Below, in pieces: positions 1 through 6,147 of a DNA stretch of 6,300 nt. A program made the translations under genes and the position numbers. A model generated the notes under the pieces. That model saw nothing but the letters and a program-made list of their open reading frames with translations. It ran no database searches and was not told the DNA's origin. This DNA comes from an uncultured Desulfovibrionaceae bacterium (GTDB lineage: Bacteria > Desulfobacterota > Desulfovibrionia > Desulfovibrionales > Desulfovibrionaceae). Positions within the stretch are counted from its first letter, which is position 1. The number at the start of each line of letters is the position of its first letter. The stretch covers positions 1-6,300 of the forward strand of contig CAMTOM010000095.1 in NCBI GenBank assembly GCA_947074125.1. The letters run 5' to 3'.

Positions 1-42
1 CCCCAGCACCATCTGCTGGTCGCGGCTTCCGACACCGGGCGT
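1..42 (-). pseudogene. ugd: Continuation of ugd beyond the in-frame amber codon
   Basis: The 14 codons after the TAG, in the same frame, read TPGVGSRDQQMVLG. With the stop counted as one residue this aligns without gaps to the usual family stretch 'YAPFxRxRDxxxVMG' that follows the Rossmann core. The gene therefore originally continued leftwards out of the window. This piece and the preceding 40 bases are much richer in GC (about 72% over bases 1-80) than the rest of ugd. Reading it as a broken-gene remnant is an inference; a base-call error or chimeric contig end would look the same. Confidence 0.5.
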
Positions 43-606
43 CTACAGTTCCCGCCTGGCTCCCGCCGCTCGCGGCGAAGATGACCCCACAACAACACGG
101 TCAGGCTTCATAAAATCAGCAATGGCGTCGCCTTCTTTGAGAAATTCTGGATTGGACACCACATCGAAATCCAAGGTCTCACCTCTACGGGTGAGTTCTG
201 CCTGAATCAGTTCGCGTACCCTGTCTGCCGTACCCACAGGTACAGTTGATTTATCAACAACAACAAGCTCTCGTGACATATGGGAACCAATATCCCGCGC
301 TACCTGTTCCACATAGCTCAAATCACAGGAACCATCCTCACGCGATGGCGTCCCAACACAGATAAAGACACATTCTGCCTCTTCAAGACCTTCTGCAAGT
401 GAAGTCGTGAAATAAAGACGTCCATCCGCATAACTGCGTTTTACCATATCTTCAAGACCAGGCTCATAAATATGTACGTAACCTTCGCGTAATTTTGCAA
501 CGACATCGGGGTTCACATCCACACAAACAACCCTGTTGCCCATCTCGGCAAAACATGCGGCGCTCACCAGACCTACATAGCCTGTTCCTACAATACATAA
601 TTTCAT
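43..606 (-). CDS. ugd: UDP-glucose 6-dehydrogenase, N-terminal part, reading frame closed early by an amber codon
   Basis: The family oxidises UDP-glucose to UDP-glucuronate with two NAD+, supplying cytoplasmic precursor for surface polysaccharides. The 187 visible residues are the NAD-binding Rossmann domain: GTGYVG at residues 7-12, Asp30 at the end of the second strand (expected ribose contact), CVGTP at 83-87, KSTVPVGT at 119-126, and the signature NPEFLKEG at 152-159 followed by FMKPDRVVVG. ATG at 606 is preceded by AAAGGA (614-619) at 7-nt spacing. Family members are about 400-450 residues, and the catalytic Lys/Asn/Cys of the central and C-terminal part lie beyond the visible end. After residue 187 a TAG (43-45) falls where the family has the Tyr of a 'RELYAP' segment, and similarity resumes in frame to base 1. 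So this is either a nonsense-mutated gene or a sequence error, not a natural end. It is divergent from the acpS operon. The family call is sure; whether the gene works is not. Confidence 0.9.
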   Translation of the reverse strand: MKLCIVGTGYVGLVSAACFAEMGNRVVCVDVNPDVVAKLREGYVHIYEPGLEDMVKRSYADGRLYFTTSLAEGLEEAECVFICVGTPSREDGSCDLSYVEQVARDIGSHMSRELVVVDKSTVPVGTADRVRELIQAELTRRGETLDFDVVSNPEFLKEGDAIADFMKPDRVVVGSSSPRAAGARREL

Positions 607-637
607 GCGTATTTCCTTTCCAGAAAAAAGACTGTAT

Positions 638-667
638 CCGCTTGACGGAACAAGCGGCTAACGTCAA
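638..667. repeat. Two overlapping inverted repeats in the ugd/acpS divergent spacer
   Basis: A perfect 7-bp inverted repeat, CCGCTTG (638-644) and CAAGCGG (651-657), is separated by 6 nt. Overlapping it is a second perfect pair, TTGACG (642-647) and CGTCAA (662-667), separated by 14 nt. The second pair puts a -35-like TTGACG on each strand, pointing towards acpS and ugd respectively. There is no T-run directly after the stem on either strand, so a terminator is unlikely. An operator or a shared divergent promoter region is the better guess. No protein can be assigned. Confidence 0.45.
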
Positions 668-670
668 AAT
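642..670 (+). promoter_or_regulatory. Possible sigma70-type promoter for the acpS operon
   Basis: TTGACG (642-647, five of six consensus bases) is followed after exactly 17 bp by CAAAAT (665-670, four of six). This would start transcription around 677, about 45 nt before the acpS ATG. It is the best promoter-like pair seen in the spacer, and the -35 lies inside the inverted repeats, so repressor access there is conceivable. It is a prediction from consensus only. Confidence 0.35.
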
Positions 671-722
671 CATCCTGTGTTACCTATCCTAAAGAAGACA
701 AGGACGCAACAGGAGAGTCTTT

Positions 723-1094
723 ATGCTGGTTGGCCTCGGACTGGATATTGTTGAGCTGGATCGCATTGCGCGCTCTCTGGATCGCTTTGGTGAGCGTTTT
801 TTACAAAAAATACTGACAGATAATGAACGCCGTTCTCTGCCGCGTCATCCTCTTGCCTATGTTGCCGCACGCTTTGCGGCCAAAGAAGCTGCCGTCAAAG
901 CACTCGGCACAGGCTTTGCCATGGGAATTACACCTTTGCATATTGAAATCTGTAATAGCAGCACAGGAAAACCAGAAATCAACTTTCTCTATGCCGCACA
1001 AATACGCTTCCACAGCCTCGGCGCAACCAGCGCACATATCTCCCTGACCCACAGTCAAACAACTGCCGCTGCCGTTGTTATTCTGGAGGCATAA
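723..1094 (+). CDS. acpS: Holo-[acyl-carrier-protein] synthase
   Basis: AcpS transfers the 4'-phosphopantetheine arm of coenzyme A to a serine of apo acyl carrier protein, making it active for fatty-acid synthesis in the cytoplasm. The protein has 123 residues, the usual AcpS size. It starts MLVGLGLDIVEL, with Asp8 as the expected Mg2+ ligand. The second signature RFAAKEAAVKALGTG spans residues 50-64, with Glu55 as the second metal ligand and Lys59 conserved. STGKP and the C-terminal HISLTHS motif are also present. The ATG at 723 is chosen because it gives the canonical N-terminus and has AGGAGA (711-716) 6 nt upstream. First gene of the presumed operon; its TAA (1092-1094) shares one base with the next ATG. 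No odd residues seen. Confidence 0.96.
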   Translation: MLVGLGLDIVELDRIARSLDRFGERFLQKILTDNERRSLPRHPLAYVAARFAAKEAAVKALGTGFAMGITPLHIEICNSSTGKPEINFLYAAQIRFHSLGATSAHISLTHSQTTAAAVVILEA

Positions 1095-2731
1095 TGCTGC
1101 ACACTGCTCCCCCTTTCCCTCCTCTCCTCACACCAGAAGAAATGCGCACCTGGGATACCGCAACCATCGCAACAGGCATACCTGAAAGCCTGCTCATGGA
1201 AAATGCCGCTCGCGCCGCCATAGCAAGTATTGCACGCCGAACAGGCTCACTCGCCCATAAGCGCATCTGGCTTTTTGCTGGTTCAGGCAATAATGGAGGT
1301 GATACCATCTGTATGGCGCGCCACCTCATGGACATGGGAGCACGCCCCTTACTTATCCATACTACCCCCTGTAATAAGTATCGCAATGCCGCAGCCAAAC
1401 ATTTACGCTGGGCACAGGAAAATCATATTCCTTTCATAGCACTGGATAAGCATGATTGGAGCGCACCGCTACCGCATATTATTATTGATGGTCTGCTTGG
1501 CACAGGTTTTACTGCCCCTCTCAGGCAGGAAACACTATCCTGTATTCAACGTATCAACACCTTGCGCGAACATTGCCTGCTCTGCGCCCTCGATATTCCC
1601 TCAGGTCTTAATGCCCAGACAGGCCAGCCTTCTCCAATCGCTATTGAAGCGCATCTGACGATTACTTTTGAAGCGGCAAAGCGTGGACTTATTCTCCCAG
1701 AAGCACGCCCCTTTACTGGCGACCTGCATATTGTTTCCATAGGCATTCCACAACATATTCGGGGAAAATATCCGCCAGCAGCCCACCTGCTCAATGAACA
1801 GGCAGGGCAAGTCCTCCCACAGACCGATATGCTGGCTCATAAAAATACACATGGGCATGTCATTATTTTTGGGGGTAGCGCTGGTCTGACAGGCGCACCC
1901 CACCTCGCCGCCAAAGCAGCCCTTCGCACCGGAACGGGTCTTGTTACCATCGCCTGCCCTCAATCATTATGCGCAGAAGCAAAGGGAGGATGTGCCGATA
2001 TTATGACCATTGCAGCAAATACAGGCGAACAATGGAATGCTACGCTTACTCCGGAATCCATCGCATGTACGCATCGTGCAACAAGTCTCGTTATTGGCCC
2101 AGGAATGGGACGGACCCAAGAAGCCGCATCCTGCCTTGAAACACTCCTTTCTTTCCCCAATCGCCCTCCCGCTGTCATTGATGCTGACGCTCTTGTCCTT
2201 CTTGCAATGTATCCTTCCCTGCTCTCTCTCCTAAAAGAGAATGATGTTCTCACGCCGCACCCTGGTGAAGCCGCACAATTACTGCACAGTACAACAGATC
2301 AAATACAGGCAGAACGTATAGAAGCCATACACACACTCAGCACACTAGCCCCATCTGTCTGGATTCTGAAAGGAGCAGGAACACTGCTTTATCAGGTCAA
2401 TTCCTGGCTTGGCATTTCTCCCTATGCGCTTCCAAATCTTGCTGTCGCAGGTTCAGGCGATGTCTTGTCCGGCTGCATTGGAGCGCTCCTCGCACGTAAA
2501 CTTCCCGCACAACACGCCGCCGCTACTGGCATTGTATTGCATGCCTTTGCTGGCAAATGCCTCGAACAGCGCTTTCCTGAACGTGGCAATATATCATCGG
2601 AAATAGCAGAAACGCTTCCACAGGCAATGAAGACACTACACACAGCAGCCGACCAGTTTCTCCCATACAATTTTTTTCTGCCCCACTGTAATGCCCACTA
2701 TCACGCACCGGAGTTGTTCCATGCCCGCTGA
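1094..2731 (+). CDS. nnr: Bifunctional NAD(P)H-hydrate epimerase / ADP-dependent NAD(P)H-hydrate dehydratase
   Basis: This fused enzyme repairs hydrated NADH and NADPH (NADHX/NADPHX). The N-terminal YjeF_N/NnrE half interconverts R and S hydrates, and the C-terminal NnrD half dehydrates the S form using ADP. The 545 residues are only modestly longer than the approximately 500 typical of the fusion. NnrE half, about 10-225: MENAARA 35-41, GSGNNGGD 63-70, DGLLGTG 132-138, DIPSGLNAQTG 167-177. NnrD half, about 245-525: GGSAGLTGAPHLAAKAALRTG 260-280, VIGPGMG 333-339, VIDADAL 361-367, LTPHPGE 386-392, LKGAGT 425-430, GSGDVLSG 453-460 with Asp456 the expected catalytic base. The last 20 or so residues look unconserved. 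The ATG at 1094 overlaps the acpS stop by one base and has GGAGG (1085-1089) only 4 nt away, so translation is probably coupled. Its stop lies 11 bp inside tsaE. Confidence 0.95.
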   Translation: MLHTAPPFPPLLTPEEMRTWDTATIATGIPESLLMENAARAAIASIARRTGSLAHKRIWLFAGSGNNGGDTICMARHLMDMGARPLLIHTTPCNKYRNAAAKHLRWAQENHIPFIALDKHDWSAPLPHIIIDGLLGTGFTAPLRQETLSCIQRINTLREHCLLCALDIPSGLNAQTGQPSPIAIEAHLTITFEAAKRGLILPEARPFTGDLHIVSIGIPQHIRGKYPPAAHLLNEQAGQVLPQTDMLAHKNTHGHVIIFGGSAGLTGAPHLAAKAALRTGTGLVTIACPQSLCAEAKGGCADIMTIAANTGEQWNATLTPESIACTHRATSLVIGPGMGRTQEAASCLETLLSFPNRPPAVIDADALVLLAMYPSLLSLLKENDVLTPHPGEAAQLLHSTTDQIQAERIEAIHTLSTLAPSVWILKGAGTLLYQVNSWLGISPYALPNLAVAGSGDVLSGCIGALLARKLPAQHAAATGIVLHAFAGKCLEQRFPERGNISSEIAETLPQAMKTLHTAADQFLPYNFFLPHCNAHYHAPELFHAR

Positions 2732-3197
2732 CATGTCACTCACCTTCAATTGCCCAACACGAGAAGATACCTGCAAACTTGGACAACAATTGGCACAGGC
2801 AATCATCACACACGGCAACCCTGGCCTCATTCTGCTGCAAGCACCTCTTGGTGGTGGAAAAACGACTTTCACCAGCGCTCTGGTAAACACACTGCCTGGG
2901 GGCGATCAGGCAGAAGTCTCAAGCCCTTCATTCACCATCTGCAATCACTACCCGACCTCACCGCCGATTATGCATTGTGATCTGTATCGCTGTGAGAAAC
3001 ATTTTCCTGATGAAGCCGCAGATGGACTGGAAAGCTCAGGAACTCTCTGCCTTATCGAATGGGCAGAATATCTTCCGTCCGCATTTCTGCCTCGTGACTA
3101 TCTGGACATTCATATACAGACATGCGATACTGTTCGTTTGTTTGCGCTGTATGCGCACGGAGACATTCCCAGAATTCTTCTCGAAGCTCTTCGATAA
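2721..3197 (+). CDS. tsaE: tRNA threonylcarbamoyladenosine biosynthesis ATPase TsaE
   Basis: TsaE is the ATPase that works with TsaB and TsaD to place threonylcarbamoyl on A37 of ANN-decoding tRNAs (t6A). The 158 residues match the family size. Seen in order: the P-loop APLGGGKTTF at 41-50; SSPSFTICNHY 68-78 (family SPTF-x-hydrophobic-NxY); HCDLYR 85-90; LIEWAEYLP 111-119. The first P-loop Gly and the following Asp of the common GDLGAGKT are Ala and Pro here, but GKT is intact. I chose ATG 2721 because GGAG (2710-2713) lies 7 nt upstream and the protein then starts just before the conserved core. An in-frame ATG at 2691 lies deeper in nnr with nothing to recommend it; ATG 2733 is possible but too far from the ribosome site. 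It overlaps the nnr end by 11 bp, typical of operon coupling. Confidence 0.93.
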   Translation: MPADMSLTFNCPTREDTCKLGQQLAQAIITHGNPGLILLQAPLGGGKTTFTSALVNTLPGGDQAEVSSPSFTICNHYPTSPPIMHCDLYRCEKHFPDEAADGLESSGTLCLIEWAEYLPSAFLPRDYLDIHIQTCDTVRLFALYAHGDIPRILLEALR

Positions 3198-3211
3198 GGG
3201 AAATAACTATC

Positions 3212-4438
3212 ATGAAAATTCTCGTACAGAAATTTGGTGGTACCTCTGTCGCCAATCTCGAATGCATGAAGAAAGTACGTGAGAAGGTCATTGCGGGTCT
3301 GGAAAATGGCTATAAAATGGTCATCATCCTCTCAGCCCGTGCCGGAGATACCAACAAACTGCTGGCACTCGCCGACGAATGGTCCGCAACACCCGATCCT
3401 GCAGAATGCGATGCGCTTGTCGCTACAGGCGAACAGGTCTCCATCACTCTTTTTTCCATGCTCCTCAAAGATGCTGGCATCAAAGCCCGCTCCATGCTCG
3501 GCTTCCAACTCCCCATTATTACAGATGATACCTTCGGACAGGCTCGTATACGCTCCATTGATAGCGATGCCATGATCACTGCATTTAAAGACTATGATGT
3601 TCTCGTTATCGCGGGCTTTCAGGGCTGTACCGAAAATAAACGTATCACAACCCTTGGACGCGGAGGCTCTGATACCTCTGCTGTGGCTGTTGCAGCGGCA
3701 CTTGGCTCTGTTGAATGCGAAATATATACCGATGTGGAAGGAGTATATACAACAGACCCCAATCTCTGCTCCTCTGCCCAGAAAATGACAAAAATTTCTT
3801 ATGATGAAATGCTTGAAATGGCGAGCATGGGCGCAAAAGTTCTGCACATACGCTCGGTAGAATTCGCCAAAAAATATAAAGTTCCCGTTCGTGTTCGTTC
3901 AACATTTAGCGATAACCCAGGGACTCTGGTTACCCAGGAGGACTCCACAATGGAAGCCGTACTCGTTTCCGGCATCGCCTACGATAAAGACCAAAGCCGC
4001 GTCACGCTGCGCGGTGTGCCTGACAAGCCCGGCATCGCCGCAACTATTTTTGGCCCCCTCTCCGAAAGAGGCGTACTCGTGGATATGATCATCCAGAATG
4101 TCAGCCTTGACGGTGACACCACAGATATGACCTTCACCATCTCTCGCAAAGAGCTGGATAAAGCTCTCGCCATCTGCGAAGACATCCGTCATGATATTGG
4201 TATTGAAGAAATCCTGCACGATGACAATGTCGCCAAAGTCTCTGCCATAGGGGTCGGCATGCGCAACCATTCGGGTGTTGCCGCCAGAGCCTTCGCTGCT
4301 CTCCAGCAAGAGGGTATCAATATTATGATGATCAGCACCTCAGAAATAAAAATTACTATCCTCATTCAAGAAAAATATCTGGAACTCGCTGTTCGCATCC
4401 TCCACGATGCCTTTGGTCTTGACTGGGACATTGGTTAA
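3212..4438 (+). CDS. lysC: Aspartate kinase (monofunctional, two C-terminal ACT domains)
   Basis: LysC phosphorylates aspartate with ATP to 4-aspartyl phosphate, the committed step to lysine, threonine, methionine and diaminopimelate. Of 408 residues, about 1-240 form the kinase domain: KFGGTSV 7-13, a variant SARAGDTN in place of the common SAMAGETD/N, then ATGEQVS, AGFQG, LGRGGSDTSAVA, YTDVEGVYTTDPN and EMASMGAKVLHIRSVEFA. Two ACT domains follow, the first near RVTLRGVPDKPGIAA and GVLVDMIIQN with TTDMTFT, the second near VSAIGVGM and ending around ISTSEIKI. This layout is the class regulated by lysine and/or threonine; which one cannot be read from the sequence. ATG 3212 gives the canonical MKILVQKFGG start; its AAGGG (3196-3200) is 11 nt away, rather far. 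The ATG at 3122 would add 30 unconserved residues inside tsaE. It lies 14 bp after tsaE and 6 bp before cimA. It contains a likely internal start at 3950. Confidence 0.96.
   Translation: MKILVQKFGGTSVANLECMKKVREKVIAGLENGYKMVIILSARAGDTNKLLALADEWSATPDPAECDALVATGEQVSITLFSMLLKDAGIKARSMLGFQLPIITDDTFGQARIRSIDSDAMITAFKDYDVLVIAGFQGCTENKRITTLGRGGSDTSAVAVAAALGSVECEIYTDVEGVYTTDPNLCSSAQKMTKISYDEMLEMASMGAKVLHIRSVEFAKKYKVPVRVRSTFSDNPGTLVTQEDSTMEAVLVSGIAYDKDQSRVTLRGVPDKPGIAATIFGPLSERGVLVDMIIQNVSLDGDTTDMTFTISRKELDKALAICEDIRHDIGIEEILHDDNVAKVSAIGVGMRNHSGVAARAFAALQQEGINIMMISTSEIKITILIQEKYLELAVRILHDAFGLDWDIG
3936..3941 (+). promoter_or_regulatory. Internal Shine-Dalgarno within lysC
   Basis: A full AGGAGG lies inside the lysC coding region, 8 nt before the in-frame ATG at 3950. 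This is a better ribosome site than the one in front of lysC itself (AAGGG at 11 nt). It sits in Thr-Gln-Glu-Asp codons of the linker between the kinase and ACT parts, where the protein sequence is not strongly constrained. Confidence 0.6.
3950..4438 (+). CDS. lysC: Probable separate regulatory (beta) subunit of aspartate kinase from an internal start
   Basis: An in-frame ATG (Met247 of LysC) follows AGGAGG at 8-nt spacing and would give a 162-residue protein made of just the two ACT domains, starting MEAVLVSGIAYDKDQSRV. In Bacillus subtilis aspartokinase II and Corynebacterium glutamicum LysC, an internal start in the same gene at the equivalent place makes a small beta subunit of about 160-170 residues, which pairs with the full-length alpha subunit in an alpha2beta2 enzyme and binds effectors. 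The match in position, size and signal strength supports the same arrangement here. That the product is made is inferred, not shown. Confidence 0.6.
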   Translation: MEAVLVSGIAYDKDQSRVTLRGVPDKPGIAATIFGPLSERGVLVDMIIQNVSLDGDTTDMTFTISRKELDKALAICEDIRHDIGIEEILHDDNVAKVSAIGVGMRNHSGVAARAFAALQQEGINIMMISTSEIKITILIQEKYLELAVRILHDAFGLDWDIG

Positions 4439-4444
4439 GCCGCC

Positions 4445-6055
4445 ATGAAAAATATCTGTATTTATGATACGACCCTGCGCGACGGTGCACAAAGCGAAGA
4501 CCTTAATCTGACCGTTACGGACAAAATTAAAATTGCCCTGCGGCTCGATGCGCTCGGTATCCAGTATATAGAAGGAGGCTGGCCTGGCTCCAACCCCCTG
4601 GACACAGCTTTCTTTCAGGAAATTCTTTCCTACGAACTCAAACATGCCAAAATTGCTGCCTTTGGCAGCACACATCACCCTGCTACAACGCCAGAAAACG
4701 ATACCACGCTAAAAGCTATTGTTGAATCCGGCGTGCAAGCATGCTCAATCTTTGGCAAATCATGTGAACGCCACGCACGCGATGCCCTGCGTATCACTCC
4801 AGAAAATAACCTGGATATTATACGCAACTCCATCGCATGGCTGAAAAACCATCTGGAAACCGTCTTCTTTGACGCCGAACACTTCTTTGATGGCTTCAAG
4901 CGCAATAAAGATTATGCACTGGCAACGCTGAACGCAGCCGCTCAAGGTGGCGCAGATGCCCTCGTCCTCTGTGATACCAACGGCGGAACGCTACCTCACG
5001 AAATCTGCCACATCACACGCGCTGTCCGTGAGGCTCTCCCCACAATATCTCTTGGAATCCATACGCATAACGACTGTGAACTCGCCGTTGCCAATACCTT
5101 GACCGCCGTACGCGCTGGCGCAGAACAAATTCAGGGCACCATGAACGGTTTTGGCGAACGCTGCGGCAATGCCAATCTGTGCTCCATCATTCCCCTATTG
5201 GAAATCAAAGAAGGTAACTATCGCTGTCTGCCAGAAGGCAATCTCCCCCTGTTAGCCGGCACCTCTGCCTACATCTGGGAAATAGCCAACCTGAAACCCT
5301 TCGCCAGACAACCCTTCGTTGGCAAATCTGCCTTCGCACACAAAGGCGGTATCCACGTCAGCGCAGTGAATAAAGATTCTACCCTCTACGAACATATTAA
5401 CCCCGAAACAATAGGTAATCGACAACGTATCCTGATTACCGAACTCGGCGGACGCAGCAATATTATCTCGCTGGCAAAACGATTCGGTTTTCACCTCGAT
5501 AAAGATGAACCCGTTGTCAAAGGCCTCTATAATGAGCTGAACAGAAAAGCCAGCCAAGGCTATGACTTCGCCTCCGCTGAAGCCAGCGTAGAACTGCTTA
5601 TCCTGCGCAAACTCGGACGGCGCGGCGTTCGCGACTTCTTCAGCCTCATCCAATACCATATCTCTGAAGTGCGCAGCACTACCGACACACAACCCTATGT
5701 CGAAGCCACTGTCAAAGTCGAAGTTGAAGGCGTTGAAGAACACACCGCCGCTACTGGCAATGGCCCCGTTAATGCCCTCGATAGCGCCCTGCGTAAAGCT
5801 ATCTCCCACTTCTATCCCCGCATCAAAGAAATGCGCCTCCTCGATTTTAAAGTGCGCGTCCTCCAAGCCTCAGACGGCCAGGGCGGCACTGGCTCCCTCG
5901 TCCGCGTTCTCATCGAATCCGGTGACACCACTACCGCAAGCTGGGTAACCGTCGGCGTCTCAAGCGATATCATCGAAGCCAGCTGGCAAGCCCTCGCAGA
6001 CTCCATTACCTACAAGCTCTACAAAGACGAACACGAACAACGACATAAAAGCTAA
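4445..6055 (+). CDS. cimA: (R)-citramalate synthase
   Basis: CimA condenses pyruvate with acetyl-CoA to (R)-citramalate, opening the threonine-independent route to 2-oxobutyrate and isoleucine. The 536 residues fit the long CimA family rather than LeuA: DTTLRDGAQ 8-16, and the family-specific IEGGWPGSNPLD 42-53 (LeuA proteins lack this). Other landmarks are FDAEHFFDGF 142-151, LCDTNGGTLPHEI 175-187, HTHNDCELAVAN 206-217 with His206/His208 as metal ligands, GFGERCGNANLCSI 235-248, and FVGKSAFAHKGGIHVSAV 291-308. The LeuA-type allosteric dimer domain covers about 395-520, expected to bind isoleucine. A Trp common in the FGKSW motif is Cys here (FGKSC, 103-107). The ATG lies 6 bp after the lysC stop with no good ribosome site, so translation probably depends on ribosomes finishing lysC. 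Pairing with lysC puts two amino-acid commitment steps under one transcript. Homocitrate or isopropylmalate synthase is less likely. Confidence 0.93.
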   Translation: MKNICIYDTTLRDGAQSEDLNLTVTDKIKIALRLDALGIQYIEGGWPGSNPLDTAFFQEILSYELKHAKIAAFGSTHHPATTPENDTTLKAIVESGVQACSIFGKSCERHARDALRITPENNLDIIRNSIAWLKNHLETVFFDAEHFFDGFKRNKDYALATLNAAAQGGADALVLCDTNGGTLPHEICHITRAVREALPTISLGIHTHNDCELAVANTLTAVRAGAEQIQGTMNGFGERCGNANLCSIIPLLEIKEGNYRCLPEGNLPLLAGTSAYIWEIANLKPFARQPFVGKSAFAHKGGIHVSAVNKDSTLYEHINPETIGNRQRILITELGGRSNIISLAKRFGFHLDKDEPVVKGLYNELNRKASQGYDFASAEASVELLILRKLGRRGVRDFFSLIQYHISEVRSTTDTQPYVEATVKVEVEGVEEHTAATGNGPVNALDSALRKAISHFYPRIKEMRLLDFKVRVLQASDGQGGTGSLVRVLIESGDTTTASWVTVGVSSDIIEASWQALADSITYKLYKDEHEQRHKS

Positions 6056-6076
6056 AATAAGTAGCTGCAAAAAGCA

Positions 6077-6099
6077 TGAGGGGGCTCCTCGCCCCCTCA
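6077..6099. terminator. GC-rich hairpin after cimA, likely operon end
   Basis: A perfect 9-bp stem, TGAGGGGGC (6077-6085) and GCCCCCTCA (6091-6099), encloses a 5-nt loop, 21 nt after the cimA stop. On the plus strand no T-run follows, so it is not a textbook intrinsic terminator for the operon. On the minus strand the stem is followed by TGC and then five T, so it would work better for transcription coming from the right. Stability and position still favour a 3' end or RNA-stabilising role. Confidence 0.6.
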
Positions 6100-6111
6100 G
6101 ACTCCCCACCG

Positions 6112-6147
6112 GCAGGGGAATGATTCCCCTGCACCCCCATTCTGGGG
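6112..6147. repeat. Second and third hairpins in the cimA downstream cluster
   Basis: GCAGGGGAA (6112-6120) and TTCCCCTGC (6124-6132) form a perfect 9-bp stem with a 3-nt loop; one more T-A pair makes the whole 6112-6132 a 21-nt palindrome around a single base. Directly after it CCCCA (6135-6139) and TGGGG (6143-6147) can form a 5-bp stem with a 3-nt loop. With the 6077-6099 stem, this gives three consecutive GC-rich hairpins in 71 bp and no long T-run. It may be a second terminator or a dispersed intergenic repeat. Confidence 0.5.

Noticed and set aside
43..45. The ugd TAG as a pyrrolysine codon
   Set aside because: Pyrrolysine is known from methylamine methyltransferases and similar enzymes. 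Here TAG replaces a Tyr-position codon with no known need for it, so mutation or sequence error is far simpler.
638..657. The spacer hairpin as an intrinsic terminator
   Set aside because: No T-run follows directly on either strand, and it lies between two divergent starts where a terminator would serve no gene in the window.
464..692. Short open frames over the ugd start and spacer on both strands
   Set aside because: They overlap the conserved ugd N-terminus or the promoter spacer, and lack a ribosome site and any family resemblance.
2691..2720. Upstream ATG extending TsaE by 10 residues
   Set aside because: It has no ribosome site at proper spacing and deepens the overlap with nnr; ATG 2721 has GGAG 7 nt upstream.
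3122..3211. Upstream ATG extending LysC by 30 residues
   Set aside because: The extra residues are Arg/Ser/Cys-rich, unlike any LysC N-terminus, and overlap the conserved reading frame of tsaE. MKILVQKFGG at 3212 is canonical.
3332..3847. A 171-codon minus-strand open frame opposite lysC
   Set aside because: It mirrors conserved kinase-domain codons, is rich in Cys, His and Phe without any pattern, and has no supporting signals.
5252..5866. A 204-codon open frame on the minus strand opposite cimA
   Set aside because: It lies fully antisense to a well-conserved enzyme, has no ribosome site or recognisable motif, and has the Ala/Phe/Gly-rich look of a mirror frame of biased codons.
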